This document shows positions 22,434 to 29,852 of a stretch of DNA of 40,760 nucleotides, piece by piece (within the stretch, counting starts at the first letter, position 1; every line of letters begins with the position of its first letter). This DNA is from an uncultured Lachnospiraceae bacterium. Its GTDB lineage: Bacteria; Bacillota; Clostridia; Lachnospirales; Lachnospiraceae. Made by a program: the position numbers and the translations under genes. The notes under the pieces are model-generated. The model was not told the DNA's origin and did not search any database. It worked only from the letters and a program-made list of their open reading frames with translations. The stretch is taken from assembly GCA_910588295.1 (NCBI GenBank), contig CAJUQO010000030.1:1-40760 (forward strand), given 5' to 3'.

Positions 22434-22660
22434 GAGCAATATACCTCCTTTGCTACAGCATACCCCATTGTGCCCGAACCGTCAATGGGTACAATCCGGC
22501 CGGAAAGATATATGGTAACAGTCTGGCCGGGGGGCTGAACTGTTACGGTATATGCCATGTGGAGAGCTGCAGAGGGGCGAATGCTGTGCTGCCGGCCTGC
22601 CAGTATGCAGAAAACCGGAGGCGGCACGGGGAAGCAGATACGGGCAGCAGAAAAAAATAT
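22434..22660. other. intergenic region upstream of the DUF308 gene
   Basis: No convincing gene. It contains copy A of the dispersed repeat (22508-22553) and, nearer the DUF308 start, overlapping alternative hairpins on the minus strand: ATTGTACCC can pair with GGGCACAAT (one mismatch), or CCCATTG with CAATGGG. The competing pairs share bases, which could regulate DUF308 translation, but this is only a possibility. Confidence 0.4.
22508..22553. repeat. dispersed inverted repeat, copy A
   Basis: GTAACAG (22515-22521) and CTGTTAC (22540-22546) are 18 bases apart. After one G/G mismatch the pairing extends through ATATAT/GTATAT, giving 14-base arms. The inner sequence GGGGCTGAACTGTTAC recurs with small changes at 22778-22793 and 29651-29666. 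Confidence 0.6.
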
Positions 22661-22690
22661 TTGACACGGGAGTATGCTTGCTATTAAAAT
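22661..22690 (+). promoter_or_regulatory. promoter of the M26-like protease gene
   Basis: A perfect -35 box TTGACA (22661-22666) is followed at 17 bases by TTAAAA or at 18 bases by TAAAAT (22685-22690). It would start an mRNA with a leader of about 220 bases before the protease start codon. Confidence 0.75.
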
Positions 22691-22777
22691 GGGGATAGAA
22701 AATAAAGCATATTTTTAACTATTAAGCACAGGCCGGAACGGGTGCGGTCCAGAGGGATTTTGCATCGTTCATGTGAA

Positions 22778-22793
22778 GGGGCTGAACTATTAC
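22778..22793 (+). repeat. dispersed repeat, partial copy B
   Basis: GGGGCTGAACTATTAC differs from the corresponding part of copy A (22531-22546) at one of 16 bases. The matching GTAACAG arm is missing 18 bases upstream, so only one half of the element is present, inside the leader of the protease mRNA. Confidence 0.5.
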
Positions 22794-22803
22794 GAGTGTT
22801 TCT

Positions 22804-22883
22804 GTTACAGCGAAGAAGCAAATACCGGCATCCTCGGATATGGCCATCAAAGGATTCTTCGCATAGGCTGGCTTATGGGTAAC
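22804..22883 (+). ncRNA. structured 5' leader of the protease mRNA
   Basis: Three nested stems are visible: GTTAC (22804-22808) with GTAAC (22879-22883); GCGAAGAA (22810-22817) with TTCTTCGC (22855-22862), an 8-bp perfect stem; and GGC-ATCC (22827-22833) with GGAT-GCC (22836-22845) as a terminal hairpin. Unpaired segments include GCAAATACC and ATCAAAG. It ends about 32 bases before the start codon. No confident match to a known riboswitch class; c-di-GMP-I was considered but the core does not fit. Confidence 0.4.
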
Positions 22884-22915
22884 TATTCAATATTTCAATG
22901 ATGAAAGGGTGGCAG

Positions 22916-25900
22916 ATGAAAAATATCAGAATAGCTGTGTCAGCAATATTGGTTATGCTGGCGTTATATGCCTCGCCGATAATCGCTCAGGCTGAGAGCG
23001 TCGGAGAGACGGTGAGTAAGAGTACTGCGGCGGAGCTTAAGGCGATTGACTATGAAACGAATGAAACAATAGGGACATTACTGGCGCCATCTCGGTATTC
23101 TGCTACAGATAAGCTGGATAAAAAAACAGAGATCGCCAAGCGTGAGGGGAAGAGCCCTGCGGACATCACTGATGAACAGGCTATAAAGGAACTGAATCAG
23201 GATAATGTAAAGGTGATGTCTTTTGAGGGGGCGTTTGCAGAAGTTCAGGCAAATATTGGGGAGATTATCCGAGGAGTGGTTGACGGTACTGCTGACGCGG
23301 AGAGTCAGGGAGCAACCGTATTTATCGATGAGATACGCCGGAATAAAGAAAAGCTGTTGTTGGGAATTACCTATCTTGAAAGACTGTATGATTTCAACAT
23401 GGGAGAATACAATTTAAAAGATGAACTTCTTTATAAATCGCAGCCATACGATGCAAGGCTTGGGATAGAGAATGTTCTGGATTGGCTGATATACATCGGA
23501 GGTATTGGGGGTGAAAGATTAAAGATTTCAAATAATTACAAGGAGTTTTATAAATCTGGCACAATATTTGGGTCGGTTGCTTATAATGCCACATCGTTAA
23601 TGGATTTTTTGGAAAAGAAAAGAAAGAAGTGGATACCAGATATATCAATGGAGGAGTGGTTCAGGCAGGAGAGTCCTGCATATATACTGGAGAAACCCTC
23701 CGACTGGGACGGCAAGAGTACCGGATTATGCAGGCGGCTGTATGATGATGACACTTTCCGCGCCCATATTTTGCCGCTGCTTACCGTGTCGGAAGACAGC
23801 GTTTACGTGATTGCGAACTCTACTACGATCACATATGGAATCGTGGATTGTTATATAGACAGGAATTTAAGAGAAGCAGACCCGGCACGTTACGCGACAT
23901 TGCGCGAAAAGTTTCTACAGCAGTTGGAACAGGCTGCAAAACAGCAGAGCGCTTTTCTTGAGCTATGGTATCGGATTGCAAAACCGGAAAAGAGAGCGTA
24001 TCTCTCGTCTAATCGTATCGTTTTGGACAGTCTGCGGATCGATCCCGATACAACGATTCAATGGTCAGACAAATTTGGAGAGAACGCCGCCCTTGGCGTC
24101 AGAGAATTTTTCACTCCTCTAAACCTGTATGGTACATATATGTTTGCCGACGGCGTGGCAGAAGGTACAGGTATCCGCTATTATGCATCAAAAGCATTGA
24201 CGGAACGGGGCCTTGCAACATATGCTCATGAGTTGACGCATTTGTTTGTTTCTGAGGTGATGCTGAACGGATATGGTTCGCGGGACGGCATGCTGGCGGA
24301 AGTTTACACAAGAGGTATGTTTGAGCCTTATGAGCTGAATGACCCGCCTGTTTTTAATCTGAATCTGATCTATGACCGTCAGTCCGTCAGCAACCGGTAT
24401 CATAACGGCCAGCCTGAGCGGTTTCAGAATGAAAAAGATCTTAAGGCATATATGAGCGGTATCCTGGACGTTGTCTATACACTGGATTACGCAGAAGCGG
24501 ATATTATACTTAAGAAAAGCGCGGAGGAAAAGAAGAAATGGTTCCATAAGCTTGAGCAGGTTGAGGATCCGAAGGAGAGGTATAATCAGGGAGAAGAAGG
24601 CTCCAAACATAATCTGGATTCGGTAAGGGAGCTGACGCTGGATGAGGCGGAGAAGCTCAATACCGTTGACGATCTGATTCGTGAGAGTATCCTTGTATCT
24701 CGTTACGAGGTTAATGGAACAGAGACAACAGGAACTATGGCGAGAAATGGCTATTATGTCGTGCCGCTCTTTAGCGCGAATTATGCCGGAGTGCAGAATA
24801 ATTCCGGCGTCAGCGGCGATGTCATGATACGTCGTCAGGCGTTTGAGCTGCTTGCGGAATATGGATATTATGATGGCATGGTTCCGTACATTTCCAATCA
24901 GTATAAAGCATCTGCCCGGGCGGATGGGACGATCCTGTCGGATCAATATGTCCTGAACAAGATCTTTAGCGGTACTTATGGAACGATGGCAGATTTTAAG
25001 AAAGCTATGTTTCAGAAAAGGATTGAAAAGATCAATAAATTAAAGCCGGTCACTATTACATGGGAAGGAAAATCCGTTACGGTCAATACTTATGAAGAAC
25101 TGTGCCGGCTGATGAAAGAGGCGGTAGAGAGTGATCTAATAAAGGTCAATGTATTGCCAGGCAACACGAATACTATCCGCGCACAGGAGACAAAAGTTGA
25201 ACGTCTGAAACAGGAGATATTTAAAGCATATTTGGTTCAGACAAAGGATTTCAGCGAATCAATTTATGGCGCGGGTTCAGCACCGATAGATCCCCCAGGG
25301 ACAGAAATCAAACCGGAAGAGCCAGGGAAGCCGGGAACAGAGAGCCCGGAGAACCCGGGGACGGAAAAACCGGAGAACCCAGGGACGGAAAAACCGGAGA
25401 ACCCGGGGACGGAGAATCCGGAGAACCCAGGGACGGAAAAACCGGAGAACCCGGGGACGGAGAATCCGGAGAACCCAGGGACGGAAAAACCGGAGAATCC
25501 GGGAACGGAAGAAACGGGAAAACCAAGACCCGAACAACCGGAAGATACAGAAACAAAGGAGCCGGGGACAGAGAACCCGGGAACGGAAAAACCAGGTACC
25601 GAAACTGTAAAGAAAGATACGTCCCCCCAATTGCTTCTTTGCAGGGTATCTTCAGCCGGCACTTCCAATACAATCCGCTGGGCGTCTGTGAAGTCGGCTG
25701 ACGGATATGAAATATATGGAGCGAAATCTGACGGAAAATATAAACGTCTCAAGACAGTCAGCAAAAAGACAAATAAGTGGACGCATAAAAAATTAAAGAA
25801 GGGAAAGCAGTATAAATATTATGTTAAGGCGTATAAAAAAACAGGCGGAAAGAGGGTGGCCCTGGCAAAATCTCTGTCTGTCTTTAGTACGACAAAAGGA

Positions 25901-26170
25901 GGAAAGTACGGCAATCCATCAAAAATAACAGTAAAGAAAACAAGCGTGAGCGTGAAAATTACCAAGAAAGTCCGGCTTAGTGTAAAGGTGGCAGGAAAAA
26001 AGATAAACAAAGCCGGGAAAAAGGTGCGTTATGTCTCATCTGATCCGTCCATTGCAAAGGTGTCAAGTAAAGGCGTCATTACCGGAAAAAAACGTGGCAG
26101 CTGTACGGTATACTGTATTGCCCGGAGTGGATTGTATAAAAAAGTAAAAGTAAAGGTAAACGGTAAATAA
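22916..26170 (+). CDS. secreted M26-like zinc metalloprotease with Pro-rich repeats, Fn3 and Ig-like domains
   Basis: A 1,084-residue secreted protein. Signal peptide at residues 1-28 (cleavage near AQA-ES). The zinc site is YAHELTHLF with His438, Glu439 and His442; third ligand Glu462 is in GYGSRDGMLAE. This H-E-x-T-H ... GYG-R-G-x-x-AE pattern, and the downstream YMSGILDVVYTLDYAEADI and KKKWFHKLE segments, match the M26/ZmpA-B-C family of IgA1 proteases and streptococcal zinc metalloproteases. The family's G5 domains and N-terminal LPXTG are absent. After the catalytic domain come seven PENPGTE(K/N) repeats, a fibronectin III-like domain (about 900-1000) and a BIG2 Ig-like domain at the end. 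No sortase motif is visible. The start at 22916 follows AAAGGGTGG. Substrate is unknown; immunoglobulin or mucosal glycoprotein is an inference. Confidence 0.82.
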   Translation: MKNIRIAVSAILVMLALYASPIIAQAESVGETVSKSTAAELKAIDYETNETIGTLLAPSRYSATDKLDKKTEIAKREGKSPADITDEQAIKELNQDNVKVMSFEGAFAEVQANIGEIIRGVVDGTADAESQGATVFIDEIRRNKEKLLLGITYLERLYDFNMGEYNLKDELLYKSQPYDARLGIENVLDWLIYIGGIGGERLKISNNYKEFYKSGTIFGSVAYNATSLMDFLEKKRKKWIPDISMEEWFRQESPAYILEKPSDWDGKSTGLCRRLYDDDTFRAHILPLLTVSEDSVYVIANSTTITYGIVDCYIDRNLREADPARYATLREKFLQQLEQAAKQQSAFLELWYRIAKPEKRAYLSSNRIVLDSLRIDPDTTIQWSDKFGENAALGVREFFTPLNLYGTYMFADGVAEGTGIRYYASKALTERGLATYAHELTHLFVSEVMLNGYGSRDGMLAEVYTRGMFEPYELNDPPVFNLNLIYDRQSVSNRYHNGQPERFQNEKDLKAYMSGILDVVYTLDYAEADIILKKSAEEKKKWFHKLEQVEDPKERYNQGEEGSKHNLDSVRELTLDEAEKLNTVDDLIRESILVSRYEVNGTETTGTMARNGYYVVPLFSANYAGVQNNSGVSGDVMIRRQAFELLAEYGYYDGMVPYISNQYKASARADGTILSDQYVLNKIFSGTYGTMADFKKAMFQKRIEKINKLKPVTITWEGKSVTVNTYEELCRLMKEAVESDLIKVNVLPGNTNTIRAQETKVERLKQEIFKAYLVQTKDFSESIYGAGSAPIDPPGTEIKPEEPGKPGTESPENPGTEKPENPGTEKPENPGTENPENPGTEKPENPGTENPENPGTEKPENPGTEETGKPRPEQPEDTETKEPGTENPGTEKPGTETVKKDTSPQLLLCRVSSAGTSNTIRWASVKSADGYEIYGAKSDGKYKRLKTVSKKTNKWTHKKLKKGKQYKYYVKAYKKTGGKRVALAKSLSVFSTTKGGKYGNPSKITVKKTSVSVKITKKVRLSVKVAGKKINKAGKKVRYVSSDPSIAKVSSKGVITGKKRGSCTVYCIARSGLYKKVKVKVNGK
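25346..25513 (+). repeat. seven 24-base tandem repeats encoding PENPGTE(K/N/E)
   Basis: Seven uninterrupted 24-base units encode PENPGTE plus Lys, Asn or Glu. Degenerate PGTE units flank both sides (25300-25345 and 25514-25605). The repeat is Pro- and Glu-rich and probably forms an extended stalk between the protease and the C-terminal domains. Near-identical units make copy number variation by slippage likely. Confidence 0.92.
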
Positions 26171-26242
26171 TTAATGGATGCGCCAACCGTGTAGAAAATA
26201 TAAGGATGTGCCCGTTGGCATGGGTAATTTATAGGGGAGAAT

Positions 26243-28015
26243 ATGAAAAAAAGGGGAAAATGGATTTTTGTTTCGTGGATTTTTCTGGTTGTTCTGTTTT
26301 TGGGGGGGAGGAAGGCGTACATATGTCAGGCGATGCAGCCGATGACGCTTCCCGGTGTTTCTCCAACCACCCCCACAGAACCGGGTCTGCCTCTGTCCTT
26401 GACGCAGAGCCGGATGACTCTGAAGATTGGGATGAAAGAGACTTTGAAAGTACGGAATCTGCCTTCAGGTGTGAAAGTCACTGGATGGATGAGTTCGGAC
26501 AGTCTGCTGGCTTCCGTAACGTCCAAGGGGAGAGTGACGGCAAAACGGCCCGGCCAGGCGATGATCAGGGCTATCCTGAGCGATGGCAGAACGTTGTCCT
26601 GTGCAGTTACCATTCCGGAAATAAAACTGAGCAGCACCACTTTGACGTTAGTAAAAGGAAAAACAAAAAAGCTGAAAGTTTCGGGAACATCAGCACAGGG
26701 AACCTGGACATCTTCGTCCCCTAATGTGGCTTCGGTGGCAGGAGACGGCACAGTGACGGCTTTGAAATATGGCAGTACAAATATCAAGGTCAAAACCGGG
26801 CAGGTAACGCTGACCTGCAAACTAAAAGTTGTAGATCCGGTTCTTAACCAGCCGGAATTGCTGTTGATTAAAGGACATTCCTATACATTAAAGGCCAGCC
26901 AATACACAGGGACGGCCTTATGGTCTACCAGCAAAAAAGCGGTAGCTACAGTGACAGGCAAAGGGAAAGTCAAAGCGGTAAAATCCGGTTCGGCCAAGAT
27001 ATATATGAAGGCGAATGGCGTTACGGTCACTTGTCCGGTCAGGGTGGTTTCTGTCAGCCTGAATAAAGTCCAGGCCATGTTATCCACGGGCAGCAAATTG
27101 CAGCTAAAGGCTACAGGGAGCAGTATAGAGGGGAGCTGGTCTTCCTCGGATTCGGCCAGGCTGAAGGTCAGCAGCAGCGGCAAATGTACGGCGAAGAAGA
27201 CAGGTGACGCGGAGGCTGTCTACACGGTTGGACAGAGCAGTATTTCCTGTTATGTGATCATTAGCAAAAAAGGGGCTAACAGGACTTCTGGAAATGTTTT
27301 GAAGCAGAAGCCGGTGGGAATCTCTTCTCTGCGCAACCAGGTGTTGGGACGTACTTCCGTTTATCGCTTTTTACAGGGAGCCTGTACGGACGGTACATAT
27401 GGATACTTTATTCTCGGTGACAGATACTATCGGCCCTACTGTGCCCTGATCAAGGTGCGTCTGTCCAACTGGAAGCCTGTGAAGGTGAAAAAGGGCCTGA
27501 AGCTTTATCATGGCAATGACATGACCTATAATGCGAAAACGAAAACTCTGGTCGTGGTTCATGGAGACGGAGACCAGCAGGGCGTATCCTATGTTAATCC
27601 CAGAACGCTCAATATAAAGAGACGGGTGAACGTGGGAACAAGGATCCATGCAGTAGCCTATAATAGAAAGCGTAATCGGTATGTGGTGGGGCGGTTGGGA
27701 TCCAGCGCGATTCAGATTCGCAGCGCAAACTGGAAAATTCTGAAAACGATCCCCCTTCTGGAAAAGAATAATTATGCCCGCCAGGGGATTGACTGTGATG
27801 ATTCTTATATATATGTTCTGCAGAGTTATCTGGCTGCCAGAAAGAACAGGATTTTGGTCTATGACTGGAAGGGTAATTTTATAACCCAGTTATTTATTAC
27901 CGGTTCCCTGGAGGGGGAGAGCCTGTTTCATGTGGGCAAAAAGTTTACTGTGGCCTACAATGACAGCGCTTATAGCGGCGGTACTATATACCAGACAACG
28001 ATCCGTATACATTAG
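26243..28015 (+). CDS. secreted protein with Ig-like (BIG2) repeats and a propeller-like C-terminal domain
   Basis: A 590-residue exported protein. A Lys/Arg start and hydrophobic core end near YICQAM, giving a signal peptide. Residues 45-345 hold about four bacterial Ig-like units, recognisable by repeated phrases such as SSDSLLASVTSKGRVTAKRPG, SSSPNVASVAGDGTVTALKYG and STSKKAVATVTGKGKVKAVK. Residues 375-590 form a different domain with repeated strand patterns (TYGYFILGDRYY, NDMTYNAKTKTLVVVHGD, AVAYNRKRNRYVVG, DCDDSYIYVLQSY), suggesting a beta propeller. GGGGAGA precedes the ATG. There is no LPXTG, dockerin or SLH motif. It follows the M26-like protease by 72 bases and may be co-transcribed. 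A surface or adhesin role is inferred from the Ig-like repeats. Confidence 0.82.
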   Translation: MKKRGKWIFVSWIFLVVLFLGGRKAYICQAMQPMTLPGVSPTTPTEPGLPLSLTQSRMTLKIGMKETLKVRNLPSGVKVTGWMSSDSLLASVTSKGRVTAKRPGQAMIRAILSDGRTLSCAVTIPEIKLSSTTLTLVKGKTKKLKVSGTSAQGTWTSSSPNVASVAGDGTVTALKYGSTNIKVKTGQVTLTCKLKVVDPVLNQPELLLIKGHSYTLKASQYTGTALWSTSKKAVATVTGKGKVKAVKSGSAKIYMKANGVTVTCPVRVVSVSLNKVQAMLSTGSKLQLKATGSSIEGSWSSSDSARLKVSSSGKCTAKKTGDAEAVYTVGQSSISCYVIISKKGANRTSGNVLKQKPVGISSLRNQVLGRTSVYRFLQGACTDGTYGYFILGDRYYRPYCALIKVRLSNWKPVKVKKGLKLYHGNDMTYNAKTKTLVVVHGDGDQQGVSYVNPRTLNIKRRVNVGTRIHAVAYNRKRNRYVVGRLGSSAIQIRSANWKILKTIPLLEKNNYARQGIDCDDSYIYVLQSYLAARKNRILVYDWKGNFITQLFITGSLEGESLFHVGKKFTVAYNDSAYSGGTIYQTTIRIH

Positions 28016-28091
28016 TATGATCCGATGGGTTGCATGGCGGATGATGTTGTCGGATCCGGCGGGACGCGGCGCAGACAGGCAATAAAGCATA

Positions 28092-28135
28092 AAAAAACCT
28101 GCCACGCTTTTTTCAAAAGCTGTGGCAGGTTTTTT
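28092..28135. terminator. bidirectional terminator
   Basis: AAAAAACCTGCCAC (28092-28105) pairs perfectly with GTGGCAGGTTTTTT (28122-28135), and GCTTTT/AAAAGC continues the stem inside with one bulged T. A-runs and T-runs on both sides allow termination in both directions, serving the Ig-like gene and the convergent pyrI. Confidence 0.9.
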
Positions 28136-28182
28136 ATTGCCTGGGTGTGCGGAAAAGCCGTCGGCAGCAGATTCTCTGTGCG

Positions 28183-28620
28183 CTATTTATTCCGCATACC
28201 CCTGTATTTTTCTTCGCAATACATGCATCGGTATACCTCATTTCCGGGATCGGTCAGCAGAAATATCTGATCCAGCTCCTGCTCAATGGAGGTGATACAC
28301 CGGGGGTTCCGGCACTGGATGACATTTACAATCTTTTTCGGGAGTTTTAGCTCCTTTTTTTCAATGATTTCTCCGCCTGAAATTACATTGACGGTGATGT
28401 TATGGTCGATAAAGCCCAGAGTATCCAGATTCATCATATCTACAGGGCATTCAACTTTGATGATATCCTTCTTTCCCATCTTATTGCTGCGGGCGTTTTT
28501 TATGATAGCCACGCAGCAATCCAGTTTGTCCAGTTTCAGGTCATGATAAATGGTCATGGATTTACCGGCTTTAATATGATCCAGTACGAAGCCTTCTTCA
28601 ATTGCGCCAACGTTTAACAT
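28183..28620 (-). CDS. pyrI: aspartate carbamoyltransferase regulatory chain
   Basis: A 145-residue regulatory subunit that makes aspartate transcarbamoylase respond to nucleotide effectors. The N-terminal allosteric domain has the expected start (IEEGFVLDHIKAGKSMTIYHDL) and the KD-I-IKVE segment. The C-terminal zinc domain has all four cysteines in CRNPRC and YRCMYCEEKY. Its ATG is one base after the stop codon region of pyrB, so the two are translated from one message, with pyrB first. The window shows no other pyrimidine genes, so the rest of the pathway lies elsewhere. Confidence 0.96.
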   Translation of the reverse strand: MLNVGAIEEGFVLDHIKAGKSMTIYHDLKLDKLDCCVAIIKNARSNKMGKKDIIKVECPVDMMNLDTLGFIDHNITVNVISGGEIIEKKELKLPKKIVNVIQCRNPRCITSIEQELDQIFLLTDPGNEVYRCMYCEEKYRGMRNK

Positions 28621-28621
28621 A

Positions 28622-29539
28622 TCAGACTTTCACCTCCAGTAAAGTAAGAATCAGGGCCATGCGCACATATACGCCATACTGTACCTGCCGGAAATAGGCG
28701 GCCCGGGGATCGGCGTCCACCTCTGTGGAGATCTCGTTGACTCGGGGAAGGGGATGGAGCACCAGCATATCAGGCCCGGCCAGTTTCATTTTCGCGCTGT
28801 CCAGTATATAGAAATCTTTCATGCGAACATAGTCGTCCTCATTGAAGAAACGCTCCCTCTGGACACGGGTCATATACAAAAGATCCAGCTTGGGCAGAGC
28901 GTCCTCCAGGCGGATGACCTCCTCGAAGGGGATGCCGTTGCTGCGCAGCACATCCTCCCGGATATAGTCCGGCACACGAAGTTCTTCGGGGGATATCAGT
29001 ACGAAACGGATGCCGGTGTAACGCACCAGCGCATTGATCAATGAATGAACGGTGCGGCCGAATTTGAGATCGCCGCACAGGCCGATGGTCAGATGATCAA
29101 GACGGCCTTTCAGAGACCGGATCGTGAGAAGATCAGTGAGAGTCTGGGTGGGATGCTGATGTCCGCCGTCGCCGGCGTTAATTACCGGAATTCCGGAAAC
29201 CATAGAAGCCACCAGCGGCGCGCCCTCCTTAGGATGGCGCATAGCACAGATATCGGCGTAACAGGAAACCATGCGGATCGTATCAGAGACGCTCTCGCCC
29301 TTGGCGGCAGAGCTGGAATCCGCGCTGGAAAAGCCCAAAACCTTGCCGCCCAGGTTCATCATGGCGGCCTCAAAACTCAGCCGTGTCCGGGTGCTTGGTT
29401 CATAAAATAGAGTGGCGATACGTTTGCCGTCACAGGCATGGGCGTATTTTTCGGGAAATTTTTCGATGTCGTTGGCAAGATCCAGCAGCTTATCTAGTTC
29501 CTCAACTGTCAGATCCAGTGGACTCATCAGGTGTCTCAT
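28622..29539 (-). CDS. pyrB: aspartate carbamoyltransferase catalytic chain
   Basis: A 305-residue catalytic subunit joining carbamoyl phosphate and aspartate to N-carbamoyl aspartate in pyrimidine synthesis. Key motifs: carbamoyl-phosphate loop FYEPSTRTRLSFE, the 80s-type loop SSAAKGESVSDT, HPTQTLTDL, and HPLPRVNEI near the end. The start at 29539 follows AAGGAGG with 5-6 bases spacing; a longer frame starting at 29587 has no ribosome binding site. With pyrI it forms the class-B dodecamer known from Escherichia coli. The predicted transcript leader is only about 30 bases, too short for a PyrR attenuator, so control by PyrR is unlikely here. Confidence 0.97.
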   Translation of the reverse strand: MRHLMSPLDLTVEELDKLLDLANDIEKFPEKYAHACDGKRIATLFYEPSTRTRLSFEAAMMNLGGKVLGFSSADSSSAAKGESVSDTIRMVSCYADICAMRHPKEGAPLVASMVSGIPVINAGDGGHQHPTQTLTDLLTIRSLKGRLDHLTIGLCGDLKFGRTVHSLINALVRYTGIRFVLISPEELRVPDYIREDVLRSNGIPFEEVIRLEDALPKLDLLYMTRVQRERFFNEDDYVRMKDFYILDSAKMKLAGPDMLVLHPLPRVNEISTEVDADPRAAYFRQVQYGVYVRMALILTLLEVKV

Positions 29540-29575
29540 ACAATCCTCCTTATCAGTCTGATTTACGCTTCCCTT

Positions 29576-29604
29576 ATCATATACCACATTCTGATTCAGG
29601 GCAA
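29576..29604 (-). promoter_or_regulatory. promoter of pyrBI
   Basis: On the minus strand TTGCCC and TATGAT are 17 bases apart (plus-strand GGGCAA at 29599-29604 and ATCATA at 29576-29581). Transcription would begin near 29569, about 30 bases before the pyrB start. Confidence 0.7.
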
Positions 29605-29634
29605 GATAAAAATGGATGTCCGTTGTAAGTTGGC

Positions 29635-29666
29635 GTAACAGTGAAGCCGCAGGGCCGAGCTATTAC
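29635..29666. repeat. dispersed inverted repeat, copy C
   Basis: GTAACAG (29635-29641) and CTATTAC (29660-29666) are again 18 bases apart, as in copy A. The inner AGGGCCGAGCTATTAC agrees with copy B at 13 of 16 bases. It is flanked by AAGTTGG on both sides (29627-29633 and 29667-29673). It lies between the divergent pyrB and folC promoters. Confidence 0.55.
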
Positions 29667-29721
29667 AAGTTGGTTTCTGGCCGGGCCGCAATTGCGGGCA
29701 GCTATTTTGACGATATCTTTC

Positions 29722-29750
29722 TTGCCAAACGGGAACCTCTGTACTATAAT
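29722..29750 (+). promoter_or_regulatory. promoter of folC
   Basis: TTGCCA (29722-29727) and a perfect TATAAT (29745-29750) are separated by 17 bases. It lies about 100 bases before the folC start. Confidence 0.75.
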
Positions 29751-29852
29751 ATGTCCTATGTTTTCCGGTCGGATAAAAGGGGGCCGGGGAAATTATGAAA
29801 ACAGTTTAGATTATCTGACTTGTTATATTTTTTTTGCCGGGAGGTGCGCAGG

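Noticed and set aside
22804..22883. c-di-GMP-I (GEMM) riboswitch
   Set aside because: CAAA, CAAAG and GGGTAAC occur in a suggestive order, but the GACGCAAAGCC core, GAAA tetraloop and GGGUUACC closing strand are not present in the required positions.
25346..25513. Regular 24-base direct repeats that could suggest a CRISPR array
   Set aside because: The units are tandem with no spacers, lie in frame inside the protease gene and encode PENPGTE repeats.
25264..25764. Long minus-strand open frames opposite the repeat region
   Set aside because: They are a by-product of the Pro/Glu/Gly codons of the protease stalk read backwards, with low-complexity products and no ribosome binding site.
22916..28015. 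Sortase-anchored surface proteins
   Set aside because: Neither the protease nor the Ig-like protein has an LPXTG-like motif followed by a membrane segment and positive tail.
29540..29575. PyrR-type attenuator before pyrB
   Set aside because: The predicted leader is only about 30 bases, and no PyrR-binding loop or antiterminator is visible.
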